Source: Kitasatospora sp. CB01950
Lineage (GTDB): Bacteria; Actinomycetota; Actinomycetes; Streptomycetales; Streptomycetaceae
Length of the DNA stretch: 64,000 bases
Assembly: GCF_001905465.1 (NCBI RefSeq)
Contig: NZ_LISX01000002.1
Span: 681,425-745,424 of the forward strand
Direction: 5' to 3'
Made by a program: the position numbers and the translations under genes. Positions 1 through 8,905 of this stretch are shown in pieces (the stretch's first letter is position 1; each line of letters opens with the position of its first letter). The notes beneath the pieces were generated by a model that saw only the letters and a list, made by a program, of their open reading frames with translations, was not told where the DNA came from and did not search any database.

Positions 1-1
1 G

Positions 2-151
2 CTGGAGGCGCGCACGGCGCTGCGCGCCCTGTTCGAACGCTTCCCGCGCCTGGCGTTCGCGCCCGGCGTCGAGCTGGAGCCGGTCGACTCGCTGATCTCC
101 AACGGGCACCGGGTCCTCCCGGTCGTCCTGGAGGGCCCCGAGCTGCCGTAG
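2..151 (+). CDS. Cytochrome P450, C-terminal fragment (5' end outside window)
   Basis: Frame 2 is open from the window edge to a TAG stop and encodes about 49 residues. The motif ALRALFERFPRLAFAP followed by SLISNGHRVLPV matches the end of actinobacterial cytochrome P450s: the L-helix region (after the haem Cys, which lies upstream of the window), the RFP-L turn, and the final beta hairpin around S-L-x-x-x-G-x-x-x-L-P-V. P450s are haem monooxygenases that use O2 and ferredoxin-supplied electrons. Substrate cannot be inferred from this stub. The next gene begins 62 bp downstream on the same strand. Confidence 0.75.
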   Translation: MEARTALRALFERFPRLAFAPGVELEPVDSLISNGHRVLPVVLEGPELP

Positions 152-213
152 CCACGGCGTCCTCTCGCCGACCCCGCCCGGAGTGCGGCCGGGCGGGCGG
201 AGAGGATGGACGC

Positions 214-1299
214 GTGACCCTGCGCATCGACCTGACCGGGACGCCGCCCGAGCGGATCCGGTTCGCCGCCTCCCCGCTCGCCGAACTCGCCGCGATGCTG
301 CACGTCCTGGCCGCGCCCGAGCACCACCCGCAGTACGCGGGATGGGCCGCCGGCGTCTGGGCCGGCCTGCGGCCCGAACTCGCCGACCGGCTGCACGAGG
401 CCGAGTTCCTGTGGCGCTCCTCCCGCGCCGACTTCCTGGTGCCCGCCCGCCCCCGCGCCACCCTCGCCGCCGAACTCGACGAGGTCGACCGGATCGACGA
501 CGACCGGTACGCCCTGGCCGCACTGGTCAGCACCTGCGGCACCAACCGCCGTACCTTCGCCGGCGGCTCGCCGCTGACCGACCCCGACGCCCGCGCCGAC
601 GCCCTCGACCGCGCCCAGGCCCGCGGCCCCCGGCAGGAGGCGTTCGCCACCCGCCTGCTGACCGACCCACCGGCCGTCCGGGCCCGCGTCCGGGACACCC
701 TGGAGCAGTGCGCGGAGGCCTTCTTCGACGACGAGTGGCCCGCGCTGGCCGTCCGGCTCGGCCAGGACGTGCGGCGCAAAACCGAGCTGGTCCGCCGCCA
801 GGGCCTGTCCGCGGCGCTCGCCGAGGTGTCCGCGGCGGTCGCGCTCACCGCCGACGGCGACTCCCTGGTCCTCGACAAGCTCCAGGACAGCGCGACCGCC
901 GCCGGACCGGCCGGCGTCACCTTCCTGCCCAGCGCCTTCGGCCACCCGCACCTGATCGCCGTGCACGCCCCGGGCTGGCAGCCCGTCGTCCAGTACCCCG
1001 CGACCGGCGGCGAACCCGCCGCCGCCGTCCCGCTGGACACCCTGCAGCTGCGCCTCGACGCCCTCGCCCACCCCGTCCGGCTGCGGCTGGTGCGCACCCT
1101 GGCGCGCGGCCCGCACACCACCGGCGAACTCGCCCACGCCTGGGACCTCACCCCGCCCGAGGTCTCCCGCCACCTCGCCGTGCTGCGCCGCGCCGGGCTG
1201 CTCACCGCCCGCCGGCACGGCCGCTACGTGCACCACGCGCTGGACCTGCCGGCCACCACCGAGCTCGGCAGCGACCTGCTCGCCGCGATCCTGCGCTGA
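214..1299 (+). CDS. ArsR-type winged-helix regulator with DUF5937-like N-terminal domain
   Basis: 361 aa, GTG start. The last ~75 residues are a winged helix of the ArsR type: ALAHPVRLRLVRTL, then TTGELAHAWDLTPPEVSRHL as the recognition segment, then RAGLLTARRHGRYVHHAL as the wing. The first ~250 residues (FAASPLAELAAMLHVL near the N-terminus) resemble the DUF5937 domain that commonly precedes such an HTH in actinomycete regulators (recalled from family knowledge). I see no cysteine metal-binding pair in the HTH, so metal sensing is not supported. It probably acts as a cytoplasmic transcriptional repressor. Target unknown; the P450 just upstream is a neighbour on the same strand. Confidence 0.85.
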   Translation: MTLRIDLTGTPPERIRFAASPLAELAAMLHVLAAPEHHPQYAGWAAGVWAGLRPELADRLHEAEFLWRSSRADFLVPARPRATLAAELDEVDRIDDDRYALAALVSTCGTNRRTFAGGSPLTDPDARADALDRAQARGPRQEAFATRLLTDPPAVRARVRDTLEQCAEAFFDDEWPALAVRLGQDVRRKTELVRRQGLSAALAEVSAAVALTADGDSLVLDKLQDSATAAGPAGVTFLPSAFGHPHLIAVHAPGWQPVVQYPATGGEPAAAVPLDTLQLRLDALAHPVRLRLVRTLARGPHTTGELAHAWDLTPPEVSRHLAVLRRAGLLTARRHGRYVHHALDLPATTELGSDLLAAILR

Positions 1300-1535
1300 G
1301 CTGCCTGCACTGTCGGCGCTGTCGGCGCTGTCGGTGTGCGGGTCGAGCCGCCGGTGAAGCAGTGCCTCCGCAGCCGGACGCCGGGGCGGCCGTGGGCGGG
1401 GGCCTCGACCGTGTCGCCGTGGGACCGTCCGTCAGCCCCGCTTGATCCGAACACTCGATCGAGCGAAGAACGCTTGCAGCGCGTTGGGGACGGGCGCGGG
1501 CGGGTAGACCGGTCGCGGACGGAAGGAGGTGGCCG

Positions 1536-2003
1536 GTGGTCGGTCAGGCGGCGGTGTCGGTGGAACAGGCCCGGGAGTGGCTGTCGGTCGCGGTGGCAGA
1601 GGCGCGACTCGGCCTGGCCGAGGGCGGCATCCCGATCGGTGCGGCACTGTTCGGGCTGAACGGCGAGTTGCTCGGGCCCGGGCACAACCGCCGTGTCCAG
1701 GACGGCGATCCGTCGATGCACGCGGAGACGGCCGCCTTCCGGGCCGCCGGCCGGCTGCGCGGGTACCGGGACACGGTGATGGTCACCACGCTCTCTCCAT
1801 GCTGGTACTGCTCCGGCCTGGTACGGCAGTTCGGGATCGGCCACGTGGTGATCGGCGAGTCCGCCACGTTCACCGGCGGCCACGACTGGCTGGCCGAGCA
1901 CGGCACCGGAATCACCCTGCTGGAGGATCCCCAGTGCGTACAGCTGATGACGGACTTCGTCACGGCCCGCCCCGACCTCTGGCAGGAGGACATCGGCGCA
2001 TGA
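1536..2003 (+). CDS. Cytosine deaminase, fungal FCY1-like
   Basis: 155 aa. GTG start preceded by GGAAGGAGGT (1521-1530) with 5-nt spacing. This is a zinc-dependent nucleoside/cytosine deaminase: the HAE motif (HAETAAFRAAGRL) supplies the His ligand and the proton-shuttling Glu, and TLSPCWYC supplies two Cys ligands. The N-terminal EGGIPIGAALFGLNGELLG, the VVIGES strand and the ending LWQEDIGA follow yeast cytosine deaminase over its whole length (recalled). Expected reaction: cytosine to uracil plus ammonia, in the cytosol; other amino-substrates are possible. It overlaps the next gene by 4 nt (ATGA). The 236-bp upstream gap contains a short tandem repeat of tgtcggcgc (about 1309-1336) and the palindrome CTCGATCGAG (1454-1463). 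Confidence 0.85.
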   Translation: MVGQAAVSVEQAREWLSVAVAEARLGLAEGGIPIGAALFGLNGELLGPGHNRRVQDGDPSMHAETAAFRAAGRLRGYRDTVMVTTLSPCWYCSGLVRQFGIGHVVIGESATFTGGHDWLAEHGTGITLLEDPQCVQLMTDFVTARPDLWQEDIGA

Positions 2004-2656
2004 CCCGTGACGCGCTTGCTGCGGCCGTCCGCACCGCCCTCGAACGGTGCTGCCCCGGCTCGTCCGCCCGGCTGCGGGGCTCCCTGGCCGCCGGCACCGC
2101 CGACCGGTTCAGCGACATCGACGTGTGCTGGGTGGTGCCGGACGACGCCTTCCCGGCCTGCCTCACCGCCGGGGCGGCCGCGCTCGCCCGCGTCCGACCC
2201 GTCGAACAGGTGCGCTGCGACCCGGACTTCCTGCACTCCGACCGCCGCCGCCTGCTCTTCGTCCTTTTCGCCGGCGTCCCACTGTTCTGGCGGCTGGACC
2301 TGGACGTGCGCGCGACGTCCGTCGCCGACGAGCCCGACTACGACACCGGGAACCCGGCGGCCCGCGCCGACGACAGCGAGTGGTCGCGACCGGCCAGCGC
2401 CCTCGCCAACGCCGTCGCGGCCGTCAAGGCCCTGGCCCGCGGCCGCCCCGACACCGCACACGCCCTGATCGCCCGCGCCTTCACCCGCCTCGGGCTTCCC
2501 CACCCCGCCACCGGAGACCCCCACCTGGACCTTCACCGCCTCGCCGCCGCCACCACCCGGCAGGACCCGACGCTCGCCCCGCTCGCGGCCCGCGTCACAG
2601 CCCTCGCCGACCGCCACAACGGGCCTCAGGACAGGTCGAGTTCACCGACCACCTGA
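2000..2656 (+). CDS. Nucleotidyltransferase-superfamily protein
   Basis: 218 aa. The ATG overlaps the stop of the deaminase gene (ATGA), so the pair is probably translationally coupled. Near residue 25 it carries GSLAAGTADRFSDIDV, the hallmark of the DNA polymerase beta-like nucleotidyltransferase fold: a Gly-Ser turn followed by D-x-D metal ligands. A third acidic strand may be RLDLDV near residue 100. The rest is helical and Ala/Arg-rich, as in aminoglycoside-adenylyltransferase-like and minimal NTases. Substrate unknown; the coupling suggests a role in a common pathway with the nucleobase deaminase, but that is inference. Its 3' end overlaps the convergent acetyltransferase gene by 31 bp. 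Confidence 0.78.
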   Translation: MTRDALAAAVRTALERCCPGSSARLRGSLAAGTADRFSDIDVCWVVPDDAFPACLTAGAAALARVRPVEQVRCDPDFLHSDRRRLLFVLFAGVPLFWRLDLDVRATSVADEPDYDTGNPAARADDSEWSRPASALANAVAAVKALARGRPDTAHALIARAFTRLGLPHPATGDPHLDLHRLAAATTRQDPTLAPLAARVTALADRHNGPQDRSSSPTT

Positions 2657-3096
2657 TCCCCGCTGGTCTCCCCGGTCGGCCGGAAGCCGAGCCCCAGGTA
2701 GAACCGCTCCGGGCCGCCCTCGCCCGGGTGCCAGGTGGTCGTCAGCCGCGTGCCGCCGCGCCGCCGGATCTCGGCCGCCACGGCCTCCACCGCGAAGCGG
2801 CCGTACCCGCGCCCCTGTTCGCCCGCCGCGATGTTGAGCCGCCACAGCCCGGAGCGGAGGTCGGCACCCCCGCCGCCGCCGGCGAAGTCGATGTCGAAGA
2901 ACGCCATGACGAACCCGACGATCCGCTCCCCGTCGACCAACAGCCGGGGCCACGCCGTCCCGGGGTGCACGTACGCCTCCGCCAGCGACTTCACCACCGG
3001 CGCCACCAGGTGCTCCTGGTCCGGCCGCACCTTCAGGCCGATCGCGGCATCGATGTTGCCGGGGGTGAGGGTCTCCAGCCGGAGCGTCGTGTTCAT
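2626..3096 (-). CDS. GNAT family N-acetyltransferase
   Basis: 156 aa. Standard GNAT fold: LLVDGERIVGFVMAFF (beta 2-3), then LWRLNIAAGEQGRGYGRFAV, whose EQGRGYG is the acetyl-CoA pyrophosphate loop (motif A, Q/R-x-x-G-x-G). FYLGLGFRPTGET near the C-terminus is the usual motif-B ending. It resembles spermidine/RimI-like acetyltransferases in size. Acceptor unknown. It is convergent with the nucleotidyltransferase gene, overlapping it by 31 bp. Confidence 0.85.
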   Translation of the reverse strand: MNTTLRLETLTPGNIDAAIGLKVRPDQEHLVAPVVKSLAEAYVHPGTAWPRLLVDGERIVGFVMAFFDIDFAGGGGGADLRSGLWRLNIAAGEQGRGYGRFAVEAVAAEIRRRGGTRLTTTWHPGEGGPERFYLGLGFRPTGETSGDQVVGELDLS

Positions 3097-3286
3097 GCGC
3101 GAACTCTAGGCCAGTTGATCAAGCCTGCTGCCGGACACGGCGGGCCTGCAGCAGCGACAGGTGCCCTGGCCGCAACGGGAGCACGACGGCCCCGGGCCTC
3201 CTCTCCCCCGCCCGGCACGCCACCGCGCCCGCCGCTGCACGAGATCGCACAACGACGGGCGCGGTGGCACTTCCTGACCCGTTGCG

Positions 3287-5842
3287 TCAGCTCCGCACGG
3301 TGGCCACGGCGGCCCCCAGTGCCTCCTTGATACGCGGCCCGAGCCGGGCGAACCCGAGCTCCTTCATCGCCGCCCGCAGCAGCTCGTCGTCCGTACGCGT
3401 AGTCCCGTCCGCGTCGAACCACGCCACCAGCGCCACCAGTTCCTCCGCCGAGTACCCAGTGATCGGCTTCCCGGCCGTCAACTCCGGCTTAACCGCCCCC
3501 GCCCCGACAGTCGCCTCAGCGACAGACTCGGCAGCAACCTCAGCCACCGGCTCGGTGTCGGGCTCGGCGACCTCGACAACCGGCTCGGCAACGACCTCAG
3601 CGACAGGCTCCGCCTCAACCTCGGCGACCGGCTCAGTCTCGGACTCGACAGCCTCGGCCACAGGCTCGACCTCGGTGGCAGGCTCCACGACGGCTTCGGC
3701 GACAGACTCGACCACGACCTCGGTGGCAGGCTCCGCAACGGTCTCAGCCTCGGCCTCAGCGACCTCGGCGACCGGCTCAACCTCCGCCTCGGCAACGGGC
3801 TCCGCAACGGACTCGGCAAGCCCGACAACCGGCTCGGCCACGACCTCGACCGACTCCTCAGCGACAGGCTCCGCCTCAACCTCAGCGACCGCCTCGGCCT
3901 CGGCGGCAGGCTCTACGGCGGGCTCAGCCTCGGGCTCGACGACCGGCTCGGCCTCGGCGACCAGCTCAACTTCCGCCTCGGCGACCGACTCAGCCTCGAA
4001 CTCGACAGCCTCGGTCTCGGCGACCGGCTCAGCCTCGCTTTCGGGTGCCACCTCGGCGACCAGCTCAACCTCCGCCTCGACAACGGGCTCCGCAACGGAC
4101 TCGGCAAGCCCGACAACCGACTCCTCAGTGACAGGCTCCGCCTCAACCTCAGCGGCAGGCTCCACAACAGGCTCAGCCTCGGGCTCGACGACCGGCTCGG
4201 CCTCGGCGACCAGCTCAACTTCCGCCTGGGCAACGGGCTCGACAATAACCTCGGCCACAGACTCGGCCTCAACCTCGGCCACCGGCTCAGCCTCGGTCTC
4301 GGGTGCCACCTCGACGACCGGCTCAACCTCCGCCTCAGCAACGGGCTCCGCAACCGGCTCAGCCTCGGACTCGACAACCTCCGCGACCGGTTCGGCCTCA
4401 ACCTCGGCCGTCGCCTCAACAACCGGCTCAGCCTCGGACTCGACAACCTCGGTCTCGGCCTCGGCGACCAGCTCAACCTCGGTTTCGGGCACCACCTCGA
4501 CGACCGGCTCAGTCTCCGCCTCGGCAACGATCTCGGCCTCAGGCTCAGCCTCAGCGACCGGCTCCGCCGCCGGCTTGGCCTCAGCCTCGGCAACCTCGAC
4601 AACGGGCTCAGCCTCAGCAACGGGCTCGGCCTCAGCGACCGGCTCGGCCTCAACCTCCGCCGCAAGCTCCTCCGCCTCAACCTCGGCCTCGACCTCGGCA
4701 ACCGTCTCAACCGCGGCCTCGACGACGGCCTCCGGCTCGACCTCGTCAGTAGTCTCGGTCACCGGCTCCTCGACCACATCCTCAGCCTCGACGACCGGCT
4801 CGACCACGACCTCGGCCGCAACCTCGACAACCGGCTCAACCTCAGCCGCTGCCTCTGCCTCGGCCTCGGCCTCGGCCACCGCAGCAGCCTCGTCCGTCGA
4901 CTGTCGCGGTCCCGCCGCCAGGGCCGCGCGGGCGGACTGGTGGCGGTCGTAGGCGGCCAGCGCAGCGTCCTTGTCGGCTTGACGCTCCGTCAGCTCGTCC
5001 AGCAGCTCCGTCAGCCCCTGCTCGGCGAGTTCGAGGCGCAGCTGCCGGAGGGCGGACAGGCGGTAGAGGGTGCCTTCGTCGGCGGCCAGGCGGTCGACGA
5101 GGTCGGCGAGTTCGCCGAGCGGCAGGGAGTCGAGGGCGCGTTCGGGGAGGAGGCGGGCCAGCGAGCGGACGGCGTCGGCGAGGGACTCGACGACGTTGGC
5201 GGTCTCGGTGAGCAGCGCCCCGTCGACGGGCACGGACGGTCGGGAGGCCGCGGTGTCGGCGGCGAGCGCCAGCCAGTCGCGGTGGGCGGCCGCGGCGGCG
5301 ACCAGCGCGGTGTGGAGGTCGGCGCGGCCGGGTGCGCGGGTGCCGGCGGCGAGGGCGCGGGCCTGGCCGCGCAGGACGCGGCGGCGGTTCCAGCCGAGCT
5401 TGGCGCCCTTTTCCTTGCGGTAGGTGCCGGTGCCGGTGGCGGCGGCGAGCTCGTGCAGGTCGTGCTGGTAGGCGTCGACGCGCAGCGTCTGCGTGGTGGC
5501 GTAGACGCGCTGGAGCAGGTCGAGCAGGGTGGTGAGGCCGCCGAGGGTGTCGGGGATGCGCAGGGCGGCCTTGTCGGCGATGGCGTTGGCGGCCTTGCCG
5601 ACGGCGCGGGTGTCGCGGCTGCGGAGTTCGGCGAGGACGGTGGACGCGGCGCGGGCGTCCTCGGGGCCGGCGAGGGTCTCGGCGGCCTCCAGCCAGGGGT
5701 TGGTCTCGTGGTTGAGCGTGAAGCCGCCCTGGTCGGCGAACCGGCCGAGCTCCTCACGGGTGCTCTGGCGGGTCTCGCCGTCCGTCGCGGACGCGGTCTC
5801 GGACGCGGCGTCGTCGGCGTCGTTCAGGGTGCGCACTGTCAT
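3287..5842 (-). CDS. Large protein with a central acidic Glu/Ala/Val/Pro repeat
   Basis: 851 aa from the ATG at 5842; no strong Shine-Dalgarno is visible. Three parts are seen. Residues 1-312 are a helical Ala/Leu-rich domain. Residues ~314-780 are almost entirely E, A, V, P, S and T in irregular EPVAEAE-like units and are strongly acidic. Residues ~784-851 are a compact C-terminal domain (GYSAEELVALVAWFD, then DELLRAAMKELGFARLG). I recall similar LADLVDRLAADEGTLYRL-like and terminal ELL-ELGF-R-G modules in large actinobacterial DUF4011/DUF3320 helicases, but no ATPase motif is present here. There is no signal peptide or membrane segment, so a cytosolic scaffold or DNA-mimicking protein is conceivable. 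Function not recognised. Confidence 0.75.
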   Translation of the reverse strand: MTVRTLNDADDAASETASATDGETRQSTREELGRFADQGGFTLNHETNPWLEAAETLAGPEDARAASTVLAELRSRDTRAVGKAANAIADKAALRIPDTLGGLTTLLDLLQRVYATTQTLRVDAYQHDLHELAAATGTGTYRKEKGAKLGWNRRRVLRGQARALAAGTRAPGRADLHTALVAAAAAHRDWLALAADTAASRPSVPVDGALLTETANVVESLADAVRSLARLLPERALDSLPLGELADLVDRLAADEGTLYRLSALRQLRLELAEQGLTELLDELTERQADKDAALAAYDRHQSARAALAAGPRQSTDEAAAVAEAEAEAEAAAEVEPVVEVAAEVVVEPVVEAEDVVEEPVTETTDEVEPEAVVEAAVETVAEVEAEVEAEELAAEVEAEPVAEAEPVAEAEPVVEVAEAEAKPAAEPVAEAEPEAEIVAEAETEPVVEVVPETEVELVAEAETEVVESEAEPVVEATAEVEAEPVAEVVESEAEPVAEPVAEAEVEPVVEVAPETEAEPVAEVEAESVAEVIVEPVAQAEVELVAEAEPVVEPEAEPVVEPAAEVEAEPVTEESVVGLAESVAEPVVEAEVELVAEVAPESEAEPVAETEAVEFEAESVAEAEVELVAEAEPVVEPEAEPAVEPAAEAEAVAEVEAEPVAEESVEVVAEPVVGLAESVAEPVAEAEVEPVAEVAEAEAETVAEPATEVVVESVAEAVVEPATEVEPVAEAVESETEPVAEVEAEPVAEVVAEPVVEVAEPDTEPVAEVAAESVAEATVGAGAVKPELTAGKPITGYSAEELVALVAWFDADGTTRTDDELLRAAMKELGFARLGPRIKEALGAAVATVRS
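3500..4905. repeat. Degenerate low-complexity repeat encoding the acidic region
   Basis: On the + strand this 1.4-kb stretch is built of ggctc-agcctc-ggcgacc-like units; read from the - strand it encodes E/V/A/P repeats. Long exact copies exist: 3921-3978 is identical to 4170-4227 (58 bp, offset 249 bp = 83 codons), and the block starting caacgggctccgcaacgg recurs near 3793 and 4081. Offsets are multiples of three, so duplications preserve the reading frame. Expansion and contraction between strains is likely. Confidence 0.85.
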
Positions 5843-6093
5843 GTGAAGTCCGGTTCGTGGCTGTGGCGGGCAGGGGTGCGGGCGGGGTGGTTGCGGCGGC
5901 GGTGGCGTCGCGGGAGGCCAGAATACGGGTGCGCGTTCGACGCTTGCACGCACCTGACCCCGTGAATTGCCGGGCCGCGCTGGACCGGTGGCGGCGGGCC
6001 TGGGCCCGTTCGCGTGGTCCGTACGGTAGGGAGCGGCACCGACAGTACGCCTTTCCGGGGCGGCGGACGGGAGTTGGGTCGGGTCGGCAACGG

Positions 6094-7545
6094 TCACCCG
6101 GGCGCTTCGGGGAGGAGTCGTCCCAGTTCGGCGAGGCCGACGGGCCGCTGGTAGTCGCGCAGCGGGGTGCGGTGCCACCAGGCGCCAGTGTCGCGCAGTT
6201 CGGGTCCGGTGGTGAAGCGGTAGCGGTAGAGCCGGGCCCGGACGAGGACGGGCGGGGTGTCGGGGAACGGGTTGTGCCGCAGCAGCCGCAGCAGGTCGGG
6301 GTCGTTGACGAGGAGCCGGGCGAGCAGTGGCAGGAACCAGGAGCGGGCGTAGGAGGGGGAGATCGCGGCGAACCACATCAGCCAGTCAAGGCGCAGGTGG
6401 TAGGGCGCGAACTGTCGTGGAAGTCTTCGCACTTCGCCGGGTTTGCCGTGGAATCCGTACTCCCGCCAGCCGTGCGCGCCGTCCGGGTCCGAGGTGCCTT
6501 CCAGGACGATCTCGTGGCGTACCCGGTTGACGGAGCCGAACGCGCCGTAGGTGTTGACGAGGTGGAGCGGGTCGTAGGAGCGGTTCATCTGCTGGCGGGG
6601 TGAGAGCAGGTTGCGCGCGGGCCCCCAGGAGCGGACCGCCACGAGCAGCGTGTACGCGGCCACCAGGCCCTGGTACCAGGCGGGTTGGGCGGGGTAGTGC
6701 GGGTCGGGGGCGATCGGCAGGACGCGCCGCAGGGTGCCGGTGTCAAGGGCGGCGAGGGCGAGGGCGACGGTGAGCCAGTTCAGCCAGGCGAAGTTGCCGG
6801 AGGCGATCAGCCAGAGCTGGGTGACGGCCATCAGCAGGGCGGCGTCGGAGGCGATCGGCTGCGGGAGGAACAGGGCGACGGGAACGGCGAGTTGGACGAG
6901 GTGGTTGGCGGCGGCCTCGGCCTTGTGCAGCGGCCGGGGCAGGTGGTGGAAGTACCAGCTGAGCGGGCCGGGCATGGGCTGGGTCTCGTGGTGGTGGTAG
7001 AGGCAGGTGAGTTTGCGCCAGCAGGCGTCGCCGCGCCATTTGATCAGTCCGGCGCCGAATTCGACGCGGAACAGCAGCCAGCGCAGCAGCCACATGACGA
7101 GGACGGGCGGGGCGGTGTCGGCGTTGCCGAGGAAGACGGCGAGTGCGCCGGCTTCGAGCAGCAGGGATTCCCACCCGAAGGCGTACCAGGTCTGCCCGAC
7201 GTTGACGATGGACAGGTAGAGCGCCCAGGCGAGTGCCCACAGCGCCATGGCGGCGCCGAGCGGCACCAGGTTCGCCGCACCTCCGAGCAGGGCGGCGGCG
7301 AGCAGCGCGCCCGTCCAGGACACGGCGGCGTAGAGGCGGTCGCTGTAGTGCCAGTGGAACAGGCTGGGGGCGTGCCGCGCGGGGACGCGGGCGAGGAAGC
7401 GGGGGATCGGGAGCAGGCCGCGGCTGCCGAGCAGGGCGCGGAACTGCCGTCCGGCGGCGAGGAATCCGCACAGGTAGACGAGGGCGAGCAGGCGCAGGAA
7501 CAGCTCGCGGGCGAGCCGGTACTCGGGGGCGGCGAACCACGCCAT
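6094..7545 (-). CDS. Lipase maturation factor (LMF1) family membrane protein
   Basis: 483 aa from the ATG at 7545, which has GAGGAG 7 nt upstream and gives the family-typical beginning MAWFAAPEYRLARELF; an upstream ATG at 7650 would add 35 poorly conserved residues. Several hydrophobic segments follow (LLALVYLCGFLAA, LLAAALLGGAANLVPLGAA, ALWALAWALYLS and others), with the family motifs QTWYAFGWESLLLEAG, FRVEFGAGLIKWRGDACW and LTCLYHHHETQPMP. The C-terminal ~170 residues are soluble and include GSVNRVRHEIVLEGT and QFAPYHLRLDWLMWFAA. Vertebrate LMF1 helps lipases fold in the ER; the bacterial role is unknown. It sits in the cytoplasmic membrane and is divergent from an EamA transporter gene. 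Confidence 0.85.
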   Translation of the reverse strand: MAWFAAPEYRLARELFLRLLALVYLCGFLAAGRQFRALLGSRGLLPIPRFLARVPARHAPSLFHWHYSDRLYAAVSWTGALLAAALLGGAANLVPLGAAMALWALAWALYLSIVNVGQTWYAFGWESLLLEAGALAVFLGNADTAPPVLVMWLLRWLLFRVEFGAGLIKWRGDACWRKLTCLYHHHETQPMPGPLSWYFHHLPRPLHKAEAAANHLVQLAVPVALFLPQPIASDAALLMAVTQLWLIASGNFAWLNWLTVALALAALDTGTLRRVLPIAPDPHYPAQPAWYQGLVAAYTLLVAVRSWGPARNLLSPRQQMNRSYDPLHLVNTYGAFGSVNRVRHEIVLEGTSDPDGAHGWREYGFHGKPGEVRRLPRQFAPYHLRLDWLMWFAAISPSYARSWFLPLLARLLVNDPDLLRLLRHNPFPDTPPVLVRARLYRYRFTTGPELRDTGAWWHRTPLRDYQRPVGLAELGRLLPEAPG

Positions 7546-7781
7546 GCGGCCGCTCCTCGGGTCGGTCGGCTGCGCTCGGGCCGCCCCCATGCCTACCACC
7601 TGCGGCGGATGCGGTGGGGCCGTCGGGGGTGCGGTGGTGCGCCGGTTCATCCGGTCGGCCGCGCCCGGCGTGCGCGGGCCGGGGTTCGCGCGTATCGGCT
7701 GCTGAAACTCCCTGCCGGGCGGGGACGGAGTGTGGTGTCATTCCGCCGAGTCCATGTCAGGAGCAAGTGAAGGAGACGCAC

Positions 7782-8744
7782 ATGTCCGCGACCTCTCCGC
7801 GGTCCGCCGCCGACCCCGACTGTTCACCCGCCGACGGTTCGCCCCTCCCGGGCGACCGCCGGGCCGGGCTGGGCGCGGCGGTGTGGGCGGCGCTCGGCAT
7901 CGTGTACGTGCTGTGGGGATCGACCTATCTGGCGATCCGGGTGGTGGTGGAGACCATGCCGCCGCTGCTGTCGGGCTCGCTGCGGTTCGCCGCGGCGGGG
8001 GTGCTGCTGGCGGTGGGTCTGGCGGCCCGCCGGGGGCCGCGGGTGCTGCGGGTGACGTGGCGTCAGTTCGCCTCGGCCGCACTGGTGGGCGTGCTGCTGC
8101 TGGTCGGCGGCAACGGCATGGTGTCGCTGGCGGAGCGCACCGTCCCGTCGGGGCTGGCGGCGCTGCTGGTGGCGAGTGTGCCGCTGTGGGTGGTGGTGCT
8201 GCGCCGGGCGTTCGGGACGAGGACCGGCCCGGCCACCGTGGCGGGCGTGCTGGTCGGCCTGGTGGGCCTGGTGGTGCTGAGCGCGCCGGGCCTGACCGGC
8301 CAGGTGGGGCTGACGGGGCTGCTGACGGTGATGGCCGCCGCGGTGGTGTGGGCGCTGGGCTCGGTGCTGGCGGCCCGGCTGCCGATGCCGGCGGATCCGT
8401 TCGTGGCGAGCGTGTACGAGATGCTCGCGGGCGCGGTGGGCGCGTTCGCGCTGTCGTTCCTGCGGGGCGAGCCGGGCCGGTTCGATCCGGCGGCGGTGTC
8501 CACGGCGTCCTGGGTGGGGCTGGGGTACCTGGTGCTGTTCGGCTCCATCGTCGCGTTCACGTCTTATGCGTGGCTGTTGCAGCGCGCGCCGCTTCCGCTG
8601 GTTGCCACTTACGCGTACGTCAACCCGGTGGTGGCGGTCTTCCTCGGGTGGATGTTCGCCTCCGAGGCCCTGACCTGGCCGATCCTGCTGGGCGGCGCGA
8701 TAGTCGTCGCCGGGGTGTTCCTGGTGGCCCGCAACGAACGCTGA
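7782..8744 (+). CDS. EamA/DMT-family exporter (YedA-like)
   Basis: 320 aa. ATG with AGGAGA 5 nt upstream (7771-7776). Two EamA repeats of five TM segments each: the first begins AALGIVYVLWGSTYLAIRVV with the PPLLSGSLRF motif, the second begins LTVMAAAVVWALGSVLAARL and ends YVNPVVAVFLGWMFASEAL and GAIVVAGVFLV. GSTYLAIR and the closing segment are typical of the YedA branch of drug/metabolite transporters. It resides in the cytoplasmic membrane and probably exports a small metabolite; substrate unknown. It is followed at once by a hairpin terminator. Confidence 0.88.
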   Translation: MSATSPRSAADPDCSPADGSPLPGDRRAGLGAAVWAALGIVYVLWGSTYLAIRVVVETMPPLLSGSLRFAAAGVLLAVGLAARRGPRVLRVTWRQFASAALVGVLLLVGGNGMVSLAERTVPSGLAALLVASVPLWVVVLRRAFGTRTGPATVAGVLVGLVGLVVLSAPGLTGQVGLTGLLTVMAAAVVWALGSVLAARLPMPADPFVASVYEMLAGAVGAFALSFLRGEPGRFDPAAVSTASWVGLGYLVLFGSIVAFTSYAWLLQRAPLPLVATYAYVNPVVAVFLGWMFASEALTWPILLGGAIVVAGVFLVARNER

Positions 8745-8749
8745 ACGCC

Positions 8750-8770
8750 GGGCGGGCCTGCCGCCCGCCC
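8750..8770 (+). terminator. Hairpin after the EamA gene
   Basis: GGGCGGGC (8750-8757), 5-nt loop, GCCCGCCC (8763-8770): a perfect 8-bp stem starting 6 nt after the stop codon. There is no U tract, which is usual for actinomycete terminators. Confidence 0.6.
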
Positions 8771-8905
8771 AGCCTTCAAGAAGGTAACGACTTGCCTCCA
8801 CTACCCCGACCAATGATTTACTTCTTGACGACACATGACGGGTGGGCTTGACTCCCCTTCACCTCGCCGCAGGGACGCGGCGCCGTCAGGGAGGCACCAC
8901 CCACC

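Noticed and set aside
3264..4952. 562-aa Ser/Thr/Ala repeat frame on the + strand, resembling a secreted adhesin
   Set aside because: It is the antisense of the acidic repeat. The minus-strand protein has globular ends with normal codon bias, and the + frame has no signal peptide or ribosome site.
5843..6376. N-terminal extension of the acidic-repeat protein to 6376
   Set aside because: It would overlap the lipase-maturation-factor gene and has Pro/Arg-rich composition typical of a shadow frame; ATG 5842 is preferred.
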